This document shows, one piece after another, positions 27,236-36,653 of a stretch of 64,000 bases of DNA. Under the pieces are notes generated by a model. It saw only the letters and a program-made list of their open reading frames with translations, was not told the origin of the DNA and did no database searches. Each line of letters begins with the position of its first letter. The stretch's first letter is position 1. Origin of the DNA: Francisella sp. SYW-9 (GTDB lineage: Bacteria > Pseudomonadota > Gammaproteobacteria > Francisellales > Francisellaceae); the NCBI RefSeq assembly GCF_008711465.1, contig NZ_VXKQ01000030.1:62001-126000 (forward strand). The letters are read 5' to 3'. The translations under genes and the position numbers were made by a program.

Positions 27236-27667
27236 TTACTCATCTTGATCATCTGATTTCTTAAAGTTTGCTAGTATTTGTTTATCCTGAGCTGTTAGTT
27301 TAGTATTATCCGCATCTGCAGCACTATTAAACCCTTTAACAAACTCTTGAGAGCTTTTCTTATCAACCTTAATTAACTTTTTAAGGTTTAATTTATATTG
27401 AGTAGCAATAATCATACCTACTTCATATGAATCTTGATCAGATATTTTATTGAGGTTGGGCTTCTTATCTAAGATAGTATCATCAAATCCTGCAATAAAA
27501 TCCTTCTTTGATAACTCAGTCTTCATAGACTTAAAACTTTTATGTGAAATTTTCCCTAATGACTGACCTATCTCATATGGTGTATAAGAAGTTTTAGTAT
27601 TAGCAAACGAGCTACTAAATACTAAACAAATAGCTAAAAAAAATATTGTTTTAAATGTCTTTCTCAT
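27236..27667 (-). CDS. Secreted stand-alone FKBP_N-like domain protein
   Basis: 143 residues: signal peptide (1-22, ending SFA) and two copies of a helical unit, YEIGQSLGK ... FIAGFDD (about 31-65) and YEVGMIIATQ ... FVKGFNSA (about 80-117). That pattern is the dimerisation domain found at the N-terminus of Mip/FkpA isomerases. There is no FKBP catalytic domain and no frame that could have encoded one downstream. It could form mixed dimers with Mip-like proteins or bind substrates alone; this is inference. It lies upstream of ispB on the same strand, 86 bp apart. Confidence 0.75.
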   Translation of the reverse strand: MRKTFKTIFFLAICLVFSSSFANTKTSYTPYEIGQSLGKISHKSFKSMKTELSKKDFIAGFDDTILDKKPNLNKISDQDSYEVGMIIATQYKLNLKKLIKVDKKSSQEFVKGFNSAADADNTKLTAQDKQILANFKKSDDQDE

Positions 27668-27743
27668 TACGATATTATTCTAAAATTACTATGTATGACT
27701 AGCAGACATTCTAACATAAACTATTCAAAAGTTTATAATTTGT

Positions 27744-28379
27744 TTAGGCCTTACTTAATGTAGGTTCTAAAAATAGGTTTTTATAATATAAATATTGAAA
27801 TATTTGTATCGCAACTAAAATAAGCATACTACAAGAAACAAGCAGTGAAACAATAGGCCAATGTAAAAAGAAAGCACTATTTATATCACATAAAATATTG
27901 ATAGCTAAGAGTCCCAAATAAAAAATACTAAATCCTTGAGCATCTTTCTGTAGGAAATTTTTAACAATTTGAGGAAGATAATAAATATTATAAATCACAC
28001 CACTTATTGAGCCAAACCATAGTAAATACATTTTATCTAACTTAATTAAAAAAATAGTTAACGCTATTAATGCTAAAAAGATCAAAATCAATATGGTATG
28101 AATGATTATCTTTCTTTGCCTTCTATCATTTAAAATTTGGAACTGCTGAATAGTTAAAAAACACAATAAAATAATATCTATAAGTACATATTGCCACTGT
28201 AAATTAAATCCTACTGCATAAATTAAATCTAATGCATTTGCAAATATCATCAGTGAATGTGTCCAAAGACTAATCTCAGAGGTTTTATGTTTAAACTGAT
28301 TATGAATAGTCTGAGGCAAGAAATGTACAAAATAAAGTATTAATGATATATTTAAAGTTATATAACCAAAATTTTCCAA
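27744..28379 (-). CDS. PQ-loop (SWEET-superfamily) membrane protein, TPP-riboswitch controlled
   Basis: 211 residues with about seven membrane segments and two PQ-loop motifs: HFLPQTIHNQ near residue 20 and YYLPQIVKNF near 145, each followed by a short Ser/Thr segment (SEISLW, QGFSIF). PQ-loop proteins transport small metabolites. The start is a TTG at 28379 with AGGAG seven bases upstream; the frame is open to 28403 but without a ribosome site. A clear thiamine pyrophosphate riboswitch lies in its leader, so uptake of thiamine or a precursor is the best guess for function. No other thiamine gene is in the window. Confidence 0.8.
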   Translation of the reverse strand: MENFGYITLNISLILYFVHFLPQTIHNQFKHKTSEISLWTHSLMIFANALDLIYAVGFNLQWQYVLIDIILLCFLTIQQFQILNDRRQRKIIIHTILILIFLALIALTIFLIKLDKMYLLWFGSISGVIYNIYYLPQIVKNFLQKDAQGFSIFYLGLLAINILCDINSAFFLHWPIVSLLVSCSMLILVAIQIFQYLYYKNLFLEPTLSKA

Positions 28380-28386
28380 TGTTAAT

Positions 28387-28410
28387 CTCCTATTATTTGG
28401 CAAATAATAG
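28387..28410 (-). promoter_or_regulatory. Hairpin over the ribosome site of the PQ-loop gene
   Basis: Minus strand CTATTATTT-GCC-AAATAATAG, a perfect nine-pair stem with a three-base loop, whose last two bases are the first two of the AGGAG ribosome site. There is no U-run, so it is likely the translational expression platform of the riboswitch about 40 bases upstream. Confidence 0.6.
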
Positions 28411-28451
28411 AAGTTTGAGTGACCTTTCTTTTAATTAAAGATATATCAAAC

Positions 28452-28530
28452 AAACTCCCTACGCTAATATTAATTAGATCAGGTTCTAAGGGTTCTTCTC
28501 AGCTATCGTTTGATAGCACCCCTGCTGTCT
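28452..28530 (-). promoter_or_regulatory. TPP riboswitch (THI element)
   Basis: On the minus strand the conserved blocks occur in order: GGGGTGC (28522-28516), a short P3 hairpin (TATC ... GATA), GCTGAGA, ACCCTT, GAACCTGATCT, a P4 stem (CTAAT ... ATTAG) and GCGTAGGGA. These are the hallmark bases of the thiamine pyrophosphate riboswitch. The flanks can pair to form P1. It lies 75-150 bases upstream of the PQ-loop gene and reads toward it. Confidence 0.93.
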
Positions 28531-28577
28531 TACTGACACAATATATCATAGTTTTTAGTATTTTAATATTATTTAGC

Positions 28578-29021
28578 TTAGCTTATTTTAAACTTATAAA
28601 CTAATGCATCGCTACAACTACCATCTTGCCTTTTATAATAGTTTTTACGTCTAGATATTTTTTTGAAACCAAGCTTATTATAAAGTTTTATAGCTACATG
28701 ATTATTTACATCTACTTCTAAAAAAACTTCTGTAACTTTTTGACTTAACAAGTATGTAAAAGATTGTTTAAGAACTTTATAACCTAAACCTTTATTTTGA
28801 TTAGATTTATCAACACAAATATACAAAAGCTCAGCTGTTTCAAAAATACAACTAAAAATCGCTAGCGCTTTTAATTTATGATTTTCGATTAAACCAATAA
28901 CTAAATCTTGACCCAATGAGTCTAAAATCTGCTGATCTGACCAGCTAAAATCTTTATCTGATAATCGAATAAGACTGATAACATTATCAAAATACGAACT
29001 ATTTAGATTTAAAATCTGCAT
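28578..29021 (-). CDS. rimI: Ribosomal protein S18 alanine N-acetyltransferase (RimI-like GNAT)
   Basis: About 147 residues from ATG 29021 (ATG 29027 and a GTG at 29063 are alternatives). It is a GNAT fold with the acetyl-CoA loop QNKGLGYKVL, then FLEVDVNNHVAIKLYNKLGF, the typical RimI ending. The N-terminus FDNVISLIRLSDKDFSWSDQQI parallels the AFPWSE region of RimI. RimI acetylates the N-terminus of bS18, here encoded at 34249. It overlaps the preceding possible holD gene by 23 bp; in E. coli rimI also directly follows holD. Confidence 0.82.
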   Translation of the reverse strand: MQILNLNSSYFDNVISLIRLSDKDFSWSDQQILDSLGQDLVIGLIENHKLKALAIFSCIFETAELLYICVDKSNQNKGLGYKVLKQSFTYLLSQKVTEVFLEVDVNNHVAIKLYNKLGFKKISRRKNYYKRQDGSCSDALVYKFKIS

Positions 29022-29442
29022 GTTCATATAGTTTTGATAATATATACTTTTTATTTTGTACACTTAACAGTTTATCACTATCTAATATAAAATCTTTCTC
29101 AAAAAGATTAACTTCTTTAGACTCTAATTGGATATCAGAGGATTGAACTCTAAAAATACTTACTTTTGAATTAAAGAATAAACCATCTACAATATTATTT
29201 AAAAATTGGATATTAAGATCTTTTTGAATGAATATATTAATAATTTTATTACTATCAATACTATTCGTATAGACTAGTTCTTTAGTTACATCTACCTCTT
29301 GTTTAAGACTAACAATAGATTCTTCTGAATTGATAGTATTATTTTCAAAATCAGCCTGTGATTGACTAGATGACTTATATTGAGGTTTTAACTCCCAAAT
29401 ATCCAAATCAAAAATATCACTTAACTGATTTTCAAAACTCAT
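28999..29442 (-). CDS. Unknown protein, candidate DNA polymerase III psi subunit (HolD-like)
   Basis: 147 residues, acidic. The N-terminal IFDLDIWELKP (Trp16) is close to the LGITQWSLRRP pattern of HolD, whose N-terminus binds chi; the C-terminal NKKYILSKLYEH could match the final helix of psi. The middle has mixed hydrophobic strands without known motifs. It is sandwiched between rluB (TAATG one-base overlap) and rimI, and holD-rimI is the E. coli order. The similarity is weak and the assignment rests on position plus the N-terminal motif. It could be an unrelated lineage-specific protein. Confidence 0.5.
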   Translation of the reverse strand: MSFENQLSDIFDLDIWELKPQYKSSSQSQADFENNTINSEESIVSLKQEVDVTKELVYTNSIDSNKIINIFIQKDLNIQFLNNIVDGLFFNSKVSIFRVQSSDIQLESKEVNLFEKDFILDSDKLLSVQNKKYILSKLYEHADFKSK

Positions 29443-30260
29443 TACTTTTTCTCTAACCTATCAACTAATTTTTTTGGAAAAGAATATTCTTTAAGTTTAA
29501 CAGATTTTCTAAGTCTATTAACCTCTGAAGGAGTAAGCTCCAGTGTTTTACCTCTAGATACAAATTTAGGTAAATTAATTTCTCCAAATCTAACTCTAGT
29601 TAACCTACTAACTGTTACTCCAATAGCTTCAAACATTCTTCTAACTTCTCTATTTCGCCCCTCAGAAAGAGTTACATAATACCAAAGGTTTGCCCCTTCT
29701 CCACCTGAAAATTTTATATGATTAAATTTAGCCACACCATCTTCAAGTTGTATACCCTCTTTAAGCTTTTTCATTGTCTCTTCAGATAGCTGCTCACCAA
29801 AAACTCTAACTGCATATTCTCTTTCTATTTCATATGAAGGGTGCATCAGTCTATTAGCAAGATCTCCATCTGTAGTAAAAAGCAATAAACCAGTAGTATT
29901 TATATCTAAACGACCTACCATTATCCAACGAGATTTTGCTAGTTTTGGTAACGAATCAAAAACTGTCTTTCTGTCTTTCTCATCTTTACTTGTACAAACT
30001 TCACCTTCTCTTTTATGGTAAATTACAACTCTAGGTCTAGTCATTGGTTGACCATATAGATGCAAAGCTTTTCCATCAAAGCTAATCTTATCATTATCAG
30101 TAGCTTTGTCACCTATTGTAGCTACTTTGCCATTAACTCTTACTCTACCTTGTTGAATAAACTCTTCTATCTTTCTTCTAGAGCCGATTCCATATTTAGC
30201 AAGTATTTTTTGCAACCTCTCTGGCGCCTTTTTATCATCAAACCTATTTAGCTTTCGCAT
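29442..30260 (-). CDS. rluB: 23S rRNA pseudouridine synthase RluB (RsuA/RluB/E/F family)
   Basis: 272 residues. An S4 RNA-binding domain comes first (PERLQKILAKYGIGSRR ... GRVRVNGK), then the catalytic domain with VGRLDINTTGLLLFTTDG, whose Asp in RLD is the catalytic residue, and EGRNREVRRMFEAIG. The size and domain order fit RluB, which modifies U2605 of 23S rRNA (E. coli numbering). A Lys-rich tail follows. The start overlaps the end of pilF by 17 bp. Confidence 0.9.
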   Translation of the reverse strand: MRKLNRFDDKKAPERLQKILAKYGIGSRRKIEEFIQQGRVRVNGKVATIGDKATDNDKISFDGKALHLYGQPMTRPRVVIYHKREGEVCTSKDEKDRKTVFDSLPKLAKSRWIMVGRLDINTTGLLLFTTDGDLANRLMHPSYEIEREYAVRVFGEQLSEETMKKLKEGIQLEDGVAKFNHIKFSGGEGANLWYYVTLSEGRNREVRRMFEAIGVTVSRLTRVRFGEINLPKFVSRGKTLELTPSEVNRLRKSVKLKEYSFPKKLVDRLEKK

Positions 30261-31155
30261 TATTTATATCTCCCATATCAGCTTTTGAAAAAAACTGATT
30301 CATATCATTATTATTATAGTCACTAGAAGATAGAATAAGCTTAATTGTCGCAATTTCACTTCTGTTATTAGCATATTCTGCTAGTTTGAGTCTTAATTCA
30401 AGAACTTTTTTGTTATAGAAAAACTCTTTATCATCACTCATACTATAAATAACTTTATAGCATTTTTTATACTCTTTTCTTTCAAAATACATCTGCGCTA
30501 AACGTAATTTTGCTGATCTATAATTTGTCCTAAATTTATTTGCCCTGATCATAAGCTTTAAAGCTTGATCTTTATTACCTTGTTTATATACACACTCTGA
30601 ATATAGGAATAAAGTCTGAGCCATATTATCGTTATCTGATAAATATAATGACTTATCAAATAACTTTTCAGCTTGTTTATACTCATCTCTTTCTTTACAT
30701 AAGAATTGAGCATAAAAATTTATTGCCTCAAAATTATTAGAGTGATCATCTACCGTATTGCTATAGTATTTTTCTGCAATAGAATTAACACCTATAGTTT
30801 GATAATAATAGCCTGCAGCATACCCAACAATTGCCAAGTCATAACCATGTTGCTTTTCTAAATTTTGTGCGCGAATTAATCTATCTTTAGCCATATCAAG
30901 ATATCCTTCACTCGCATAAGTAATTGCTAACTCAGCATATAACTCAGTAGCTTTTTTAAAATTAGCTTTCCTTTTAGTCGTAGCTGGAACTGTATATTCT
31001 GCAGTATTACCATCAACTATATCATTCGAACTATTTTGACTTTGATTAGTATTTTGTTGAGCTGAGGAAGCATCTGTTCGAGATCCAGTTGCACACGCAG
31101 ATAAAGTACTTGCTACTATAGCTAAGGTAAGAATCTTTCTAAGATTAATTCTCAT
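30244..31155 (-). CDS. pilF: Type IV pilus biogenesis lipoprotein PilF/PilW (TPR)
   Basis: 303 residues from ATG 31155, with GGAG six bases upstream; the longer frame begins with a TTG. A lipoprotein signal ends in LSAC, then a Gln/Asn/Ser-rich linker (about 25-60), then TPR helices ([21 protein letters not shown] ... in parts [33 protein letters not shown]). PilF is the outer-membrane pilotin for the PilQ secretin. The order rlmN-pilF matches Pseudomonas. It overlaps rlmN by 11 bp. The link to pili is interesting as a pilin-like gene lies at 37507. Confidence 0.87.
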   Translation of the reverse strand: MRINLRKILTLAIVASTLSACATGSRTDASSAQQNTNQSQNSSNDIVDGNTAEYTVPATTKRKANFKKATELYAELAITYASEGYLDMAKDRLIRAQNLEKQHGYDLAIVGYAAGYYYQTIGVNSIAEKYYSNTVDDHSNNFEAINFYAQFLCKERDEYKQAEKLFDKSLYLSDNDNMAQTLFLYSECVYKQGNKDQALKLMIRANKFRTNYRSAKLRLAQMYFERKEYKKCYKVIYSMSDDKEFFYNKKVLELRLKLAEYANNRSEIATIKLILSSSDYNNNDMNQFFSKADMGDINNAKAK

Positions 31156-32257
31156 CAGTATCTCCAATCTTTTTCAAATATCTCTCTTTTCTTTTTGTTT
31201 TATCCATCACATCACCTGCAAGCTGTCCACATGCTGCATCAATATCATCACCACGAGTTTTTCTAACTGTAGTGACAAAGCCCCTATGTTGCAAATACTC
31301 CTTAAACTTATGGATTCTATTTCCACTAGGTTTTTTATATGGAGTTCCTGGATATGGATTAAAAGGAATCAAATTTATTTTAGCAGGAACTTCACGAGAT
31401 CTTAATAGCTCGACAAGCTCTTCTGCGTCTGACAAGTTATCATTAACCTCTTGCATTAACGTATATTCAAAAGTTATATGCTTATGAGGCCCTTTCTCTG
31501 CATATAATTTACACGCATCTAAGAGCTCTTCAATATTATATTTCTTATTAATTGGTACAATCTCATTTCTAAGCGTATCATTTGGAGCATGTAATGATAC
31601 CGCTAGTGATACTCCAGATTGCTCAAGTAAATCATATATTCTTGGTACAACACCTGAAGTACTTAAAGTTACTTTACGTCTAGATAAACCATAAGCTAAA
31701 TCATCCATCATAATATCCATTGCAGGAACTACATTTTCAAAATTCATTAATGGCTCACCCATACCCATCATAACGATATTTGTGACACTAAAGTCATGTT
31801 CACCACTATTTTTTGATAATGTTCTAGCTGCAATCCAAAGTTGAGATATAACCTCTGCCGATGATAGGTTTCTATTAAATCCTTGCTTACCAGTAGAACA
31901 AAAACTACAATTTAAAGTACATCCAACTTGAGAAGATACACATAAAGTTCCTCTACCTTCCTCAGGTATAAAAACTGTCTCAACAGCACTGCCACCAACA
32001 TCTATCAACCACTTATGTGTGCCATCTTTAGATGCTTTACTAAATACAACTTTAGGAACAACTATTTCTGATTGCTGCTTTAATTTAGCACGCAAGTTTT
32101 TCCCTAAATCCGTCATAGCATCAAAATCTATAACGCCCTTTTTATGAATCCACTTAAAAACTTGTCTAGCATGAAACTTTTTCTCTCCAATAGAAACGAA
32201 AAAGTTTTCCATTGTTTTTTGGTTAAGACCAAGTAAATTTGTTTTTTCTTGTTGCAT
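31145..32257 (-). CDS. rlmN: Dual-specificity 23S rRNA/tRNA m2A methyltransferase RlmN
   Basis: 370 residues. The radical-SAM cluster motif is CTLNCSFC (CxxxCxxC), preceded by [20 protein letters not shown] and LIPFNPYPG follow, and the C-terminal Cys of AACGQLAGD is the second methyl-transfer cysteine. RlmN methylates C2 of A2503 in 23S rRNA and A37 of some tRNAs. It starts 29 bp after dnaB and continues into pilF by overlap. Confidence 0.97.
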   Translation of the reverse strand: MQQEKTNLLGLNQKTMENFFVSIGEKKFHARQVFKWIHKKGVIDFDAMTDLGKNLRAKLKQQSEIVVPKVVFSKASKDGTHKWLIDVGGSAVETVFIPEEGRGTLCVSSQVGCTLNCSFCSTGKQGFNRNLSSAEVISQLWIAARTLSKNSGEHDFSVTNIVMMGMGEPLMNFENVVPAMDIMMDDLAYGLSRRKVTLSTSGVVPRIYDLLEQSGVSLAVSLHAPNDTLRNEIVPINKKYNIEELLDACKLYAEKGPHKHITFEYTLMQEVNDNLSDAEELVELLRSREVPAKINLIPFNPYPGTPYKKPSGNRIHKFKEYLQHRGFVTTVRKTRGDDIDAACGQLAGDVMDKTKRKERYLKKIGDTDEN

Positions 32258-32286
32258 AAAATATCTCTTATCAATCTTATAAAAGG

Positions 32287-33684
32287 CTACTCGTTGTAAC
32301 CAATATCACCTGGTAAAATATTATCATTTTCATTAGTCAAATTAGCAAAGCTAACAAACTGCCCATCAAACCTAACATGGACTGCACCTATAGGCCCATT
32401 ACGTTGCTTACCTATAATTATCTCACCTAGGTTTTTATTATCTTCTTTATCTTTATTATAGACTTCATCCCTATAAATAAACATAATCAAATCGGCATCC
32501 TGCTCAATCGCACCAGACTCTCTTAGATCTGACATCATTGGACGCTTATCCTTACGATCATCTACCGCCCTGTTTAGCTGTGATAATGCTATAACAGGTA
32601 TATCAAGCTCTTTTGCCAAAGCTTTTAATGATCTTGAAATTTCAGATACCTCAAGGGTTCTATTTGTCTCATAGCCAGGAATTTTCATCAACTGAAGGTA
32701 ATCTATCAAAATCATTGATAAACCATCATGCTCATTGTATAACCTACGCGCTCTAGAACGCATTTCAGCTGGAGTTAAGCCAGATGTATCATCTATATAC
32801 AAAGGCATATCACTAAGATCTTTCATTGCTTTTGTGATTTTAACCCAATGTGCATCATTTAGGCGATTACACTCTTTTAGAAGATTCATCTCAACTCGAG
32901 CTTGGCTTGCTAGCATCCTTGTTACAATATCTTCTGATGGCATCTCTAAACTAAAAACTAGCACTGGCTTTTCAGAAATTTTTGCAACATTTTGAGCAAT
33001 GTTAATACCAAGTACAGTTTTACCCATAGATGGTCTAGCTGCTATAATTCCTAAATTAGCTCTCTGTAATCCTGAAGTCATTTTATCCAAATCAATAAAG
33101 CCTGTCGAAAGTCCTGTTAATCCAGTGCCTGCATCAACAATAGCACTCATACGATCTACAAGTTTTGGGATCACAGATTTGATAGACTCAGGACCTTTTG
33201 TAAGGGTTTCTCTCTCTTTAGCAATATCTAAAATTCTACTTTCAGCATAATCAATGACCTCATCTGGATTTTTTGAGTCAGCTGAATATATTTTTTGAAC
33301 TATATCATTTACACTATTTTGCAAGCTTCTAAGTTTAGCTTTGTCTTTTACGATATTAGCATATGTTTTAATATTTGATACTGATGGTGTATTTGCTACC
33401 AAATCAACAATATAAGCCTCTCCACCAGCCTCATCAAGAAGCCCATCAGTAGCAAGATACTCACTTAATATTAAAACATCAAAAGGTGTGTTTGCTTGAT
33501 TTAGAGTATTTATTTGTTTATAGATAATTCTATGTCTTTTGTCAAAGAAATCATCAGTCAAAAGTAAATCTTCAACTAATTCTATATTTTGATTATTTAA
33601 AAGTATATTTCCCAAAATAGCTTTTTCTGCTTCAAGTGAATAAGTAGTCTCAGCAGCTTTAAATTGATGATCCATAGACTTCAA
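32287..33684 (-). CDS. dnaB: Replicative DNA helicase DnaB
   Basis: 465 residues. The N-terminal helical domain begins with [13 protein letters not shown]; the RecA-type motor has Walker [20 protein letters not shown], Walker [11 protein letters not shown], and the DnaB motifs LSQLNRAVD and [16 protein letters not shown]. It unwinds DNA at the fork as a hexamer and works with the DnaG primase of this window. A strong terminator separates it from the upstream rpsF-rpsR-rplI operon, so it should have its own promoter in the short gap. Confidence 0.98.
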   Translation of the reverse strand: MKSMDHQFKAAETTYSLEAEKAILGNILLNNQNIELVEDLLLTDDFFDKRHRIIYKQINTLNQANTPFDVLILSEYLATDGLLDEAGGEAYIVDLVANTPSVSNIKTYANIVKDKAKLRSLQNSVNDIVQKIYSADSKNPDEVIDYAESRILDIAKERETLTKGPESIKSVIPKLVDRMSAIVDAGTGLTGLSTGFIDLDKMTSGLQRANLGIIAARPSMGKTVLGINIAQNVAKISEKPVLVFSLEMPSEDIVTRMLASQARVEMNLLKECNRLNDAHWVKITKAMKDLSDMPLYIDDTSGLTPAEMRSRARRLYNEHDGLSMILIDYLQLMKIPGYETNRTLEVSEISRSLKALAKELDIPVIALSQLNRAVDDRKDKRPMMSDLRESGAIEQDADLIMFIYRDEVYNKDKEDNKNLGEIIIGKQRNGPIGAVHVRFDGQFVSFANLTNENDNILPGDIGYNE

Positions 33685-33702
33685 AAAACCCTTATATTAA
33701 AT

Positions 33703-33735
33703 ACAAAAAAACCATGCCTAACACATGGTTTTTAT
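33703..33735 (-). terminator. Rho-independent terminator after rplI (bidirectional in form)
   Basis: ACCATG / CATGGT stem (33711-33716 with 33724-33729) around a seven-base loop, with a run of A on the left and T on the right. On the minus strand the stem is followed by TTTTTTT, 40 bases after the rplI stop, ending the rpsF-rpsR-rplI transcript. Confidence 0.88.
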
Positions 33736-33774
33736 ATTTATCAAGATATATGTGTTAGTTAGACTATTATAAAA

Positions 33775-34230
33775 CTAACTTTGCATTGCTACAACATTTA
33801 CTTTAATGTCTGCATCTACATCTGTATAAACATGGATTGATAGTTCAAACTCACCAGTAGTTCTAATAACACCTTCTGGCATACGAACTTGGCTTTTCTC
33901 AATCTCTTTACCAGACTCTTTAGAAACAGCTTCAGCAACTTCTGCAGTACCTACTGATCCAAATAGCTTACCACCATCACCAGCTTGAGCTTCGATAGTG
34001 TAAACTTTATCTTTGATAGAATCAGCTGTAACAACTGCTGCATCAAATCTAGCTTTCTCAGCTTTTTCTAGTTCAGCTTTTTGAGCTTCAAAAACTTCGA
34101 TGTTTGCTTTTGTAGCTTGAACAGCCTTACCAAAAGGGATAAGGAAGTTTCTAGCATAACCAGGTTTTACATTTACGATATCACCTAATACACCAAGATT
34201 TTCAACTTTTTCTTTTAAAATAACTTGCAT
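33775..34230 (-). CDS. rplI: 50S ribosomal protein bL9
   Basis: 151 residues from ATG 34230 (GGAGG nine bases upstream; a TTG at 34239 is in frame but lacks a site). The N-terminal [13 protein letters not shown] and [12 protein letters not shown] (about 24-35) are signature bL9 features; a long connecting helix and a C-terminal domain follow ([15 protein letters not shown]). Last gene of the rpsF-rpsR-rplI operon, with an intrinsic terminator right after. Confidence 0.98.
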   Translation of the reverse strand: MQVILKEKVENLGVLGDIVNVKPGYARNFLIPFGKAVQATKANIEVFEAQKAELEKAEKARFDAAVVTADSIKDKVYTIEAQAGDGGKLFGSVGTAEVAEAVSKESGKEIEKSQVRMPEGVIRTTGEFELSIHVYTDVDADIKVNVVAMQS

Positions 34231-34248
34231 TGTAATCAACCTCCGGTA

Positions 34249-34467
34249 TTAGTTAAAGTGACGATCACAGTATGGTAATAATGCTAAGAATCTAGCTCTT
34301 TTAATAGCTGTAGACAACTGTCTTTGATACTTAGCAGATGTACCTGTTACACGACTAGGAACAATCTTACCAGTTTCAGTAATATAAGCTTTTAACTTAT
34401 TTACATCTTTATAATCAATTTCTTTTACGCCTTCAACAGTGAAACGGCAAACTTTACGACGACTCAT
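34249..34467 (-). CDS. rpsR: 30S ribosomal protein bS18
   Basis: 72 residues: [10 protein letters not shown], then [33 protein letters not shown] and [16 protein letters not shown], all diagnostic of bS18. Together with bS6 it binds the 16S rRNA platform. Its N-terminus would be the substrate of the RimI-like acetyltransferase at 28578. It lies 16 bp after rpsF and 18 bp before rplI. Confidence 0.98.
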   Translation of the reverse strand: MSRRKVCRFTVEGVKEIDYKDVNKLKAYITETGKIVPSRVTGTSAKYQRQLSTAIKRARFLALLPYCDRHFN

Positions 34468-34483
34468 TTTGAAATACCCCTAA

Positions 34484-34819
34484 TTAAATTACTTCTTTTT
34501 CATTTGATTGCATCATTATAGATGGCTCAGTTACAGCTTCTTTTTGAGAGATTATTAAACGACGTAGTACAGCATCGTTATACTTTAAAGACTCTTGAAG
34601 CTTTTCTAATGACTCAGTAGCACATTCAACGTTAAATAACACATAGTGTGCTTTGTGAAGTTTTTCTATAGGATAAGCCAACTGACGACGTCCCCAATCT
34701 TCGAATCTATGGATTTTTCCACCTTTTTCTTCGATAATACTACGGTATTTACCAAGCATTGTTTCTAACTGATCTGATTGATCAGGGTGAATCATTAAAA
34801 CGATTTCATAATGTTTCAT
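34484..34819 (-). CDS. rpsF: 30S ribosomal protein bS6
   Basis: 111 residues from ATG 34819, preceded by AAGGAG nine bases upstream; the frame extends nine codons further without a ribosome site. [36 protein letters not shown] (in parts [10 protein letters not shown] and HYVLFNVE) and DAVLRRLI match bS6. First gene of the rpsF-rpsR-rplI operon. The acidic tail seen in enterics is only partly present. Confidence 0.97.
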   Translation of the reverse strand: MKHYEIVLMIHPDQSDQLETMLGKYRSIIEEKGGKIHRFEDWGRRQLAYPIEKLHKAHYVLFNVECATESLEKLQESLKYNDAVLRRLIISQKEAVTEPSIMMQSNEKEVI

Positions 34820-34963
34820 TGCTATAAACTCCTTACGGTTTATCATTTTCTTTAAGTTTTTTTACTGATAAGCTACACAAATAAAACAATTGTTTGCATA
34901 GCAAAGAGCAAGAGTGGATTATACTGATATTTATTAAAAATAGCAATCTAAAATATAGCTTTA

Positions 34964-35479
34964 CTAATTATTTCTCTTATTTATAGAAGATGATTTTTTC
35001 ATATTAAAGTCATTATTATGAGATTTTTGAGATATTAAATCACTTTTTTTGTCATATTGTGATTGATAAGATTTTTCTTGGTAATTATCTTTTTGATCCT
35101 TATTAGCAGTTACTTTAGGTTTATTATAACCTTTATTATGATTCCTATCTTGAGCTCTATGATCTTTCTGTAAATGCCTATATTTATAGTTATTATTTGC
35201 ATCATGAATTACTCGTGGATGAGATACTTCCATTTCTGGACCTGCATCTTTTTTATCTTTTTGTTTCACTACATAATGACTTTTGGAACTTCCTATTTGA
35301 TCTTTATTATAAGAGTTATTCTTTATAGTATTTATATGATCTATATTGATTTTTTCTCCACTATGTCCTTTATATGAGTTTGAAAATGATGGAACTCCAT
35401 TTATATCTGTCTCATATATAGATGCAAATAAAACATTACATATCATCATAAAAAAAAATATCTTTAAAAAATATTTCAT
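34964..35479 (-). CDS. Secreted DUF4124-like protein with a long hydrophilic tail
   Basis: 171 residues. Signal peptide about 1-19 (ending FAS), then IYETDINGVPSFSNSYKG (about 21-38), a DUF4124-like beta hairpin in which NGVPSFSN replaces the usual DGVxxFSD. The rest (about 50-171) is low-complexity, rich in Asn, Lys, Asp, His, Ser and Gln and probably disordered. The paralogue at 49673 has the same opening (IYESNNNGVPTFSN). AAGGAA precedes the start. The function is unknown; 15 bp separate it from the alcohol dehydrogenase gene upstream. Confidence 0.7.
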   Translation of the reverse strand: MKYFLKIFFFMMICNVLFASIYETDINGVPSFSNSYKGHSGEKINIDHINTIKNNSYNKDQIGSSKSHYVVKQKDKKDAGPEMEVSHPRVIHDANNNYKYRHLQKDHRAQDRNHNKGYNKPKVTANKDQKDNYQEKSYQSQYDKKSDLISQKSHNNDFNMKKSSSINKRNN

Positions 35480-35494
35480 ACTTAATTTCCTTCT

Positions 35495-36574
35495 TTAAAT
35501 ATCTATATTTGAAGGATTAGTACTTTGTTTTAATGATTTCATATCTATTACAAATCTATATTTAACATCATTTTTTAACATCCTATCAAAAGCTTTATTA
35601 ATATCTTTAATATCAATAGTTTCAATATCTGCTGTTATGTTATGCTTGCCACAAAAATCCAACATCTCTTGGGTTTCTTTAATACCTCCCATTAAAGATC
35701 CATTAATGCTTCTACGGTTAAATATCAAATTAGCTCCTAATATAGGATCATTTGCATTAAATGAGCCAACCATAGACATAGTTCCATCTATTGATAAAAG
35801 TTGTAAATATGGATTTAAATCATGTTCTACAGGTATTGTGTTTAGCAAAACATCAAAATAGCTAGAGTGCTTACCTATATCTTCTTTATTTCTAGATATA
35901 AGCACTTTATCAGCTCCCAACTTAAGACCATCTTGAGCTTTTGATTCTGAAGTTGTAATCATAGTAACCTCGGCCCCCATAGCTTTAGCTATTTTTATCC
36001 CCATATGTCCTAATCCGCCTAAACCAATGACACCAACTTTATCATTTGGTTTTACTTGTAAATGAGCAAGAGGAGAATATGTTGTAATACCAGCACAAAG
36101 TAATGGCGCTGCTCCAGCTAGATCTAAGTTCTTTGGCACTTTTAATACAAAATCTTTATCAACTACTATTTTCTCAGAGTACCCTCCTTGAGTTATTTCA
36201 TTATGCTTAGGATACTCTGAACTATAAGTAGCAATAAAACCTTTTTCACAGTACTGCTCTAGCCCTTGATTACATGGGTTGCATGTTCGACATGAATCAA
36301 CCATACAACCAACTCCAACATAATCTCCAATTTTAAAGTTATCAACGTTATTACCAATATTTGTTATCTTTCCAATAATCTCATGCCCAGGAACCATAGG
36401 AAAAATTGATTTATGAAAAAGCCATTCATCTCTAGTTATATGTATATCACTATGACAAACTCCACAATATAAAATATCAATTTCAACATCATTTTTCGAT
36501 AAGTCTCTTCTTTGAATATTAACGGGCTTCAACTTTTCATTAGCTAGCTCCACACCATACGCTTTTACTTTCAT
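35495..36574 (-). CDS. Zinc-dependent alcohol dehydrogenase (YahK/cinnamyl-alcohol type)
   Basis: 359 residues. Catalytic zinc ligands Cys40 (in CGVCHSDIH) and His64/Glu65 (PGHEIIG); structural zinc site CRTCNPCNQGLEQYC (C-x2-C-x2-C-x7-C); NADP-binding VGVIGLGGLGHMG. It reduces aldehydes or oxidises primary alcohols, usually with NADPH; the substrate is not defined. Length matches E. coli YahK (349) closely. It is followed after 15 bp by the DUF4124-like gene, possibly in the same transcript. Confidence 0.93.
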   Translation of the reverse strand: MKVKAYGVELANEKLKPVNIQRRDLSKNDVEIDILYCGVCHSDIHITRDEWLFHKSIFPMVPGHEIIGKITNIGNNVDNFKIGDYVGVGCMVDSCRTCNPCNQGLEQYCEKGFIATYSSEYPKHNEITQGGYSEKIVVDKDFVLKVPKNLDLAGAAPLLCAGITTYSPLAHLQVKPNDKVGVIGLGGLGHMGIKIAKAMGAEVTMITTSESKAQDGLKLGADKVLISRNKEDIGKHSSYFDVLLNTIPVEHDLNPYLQLLSIDGTMSMVGSFNANDPILGANLIFNRRSINGSLMGGIKETQEMLDFCGKHNITADIETIDIKDINKAFDRMLKNDVKYRFVIDMKSLKQSTNPSNIDI

Positions 36575-36653
36575 ATCATCTCCTTATATTTTATTACAAG
36601 TATTTCTTTATCTATTTTGAACTTAGCTTATGTTTTCATAATAGTAGAGCTAT

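Noticed and set aside
28419-28604. Plus-strand frame of 61 codons
   Set aside because: It is the reverse image of the TPP riboswitch; the conserved bases explain the sequence.
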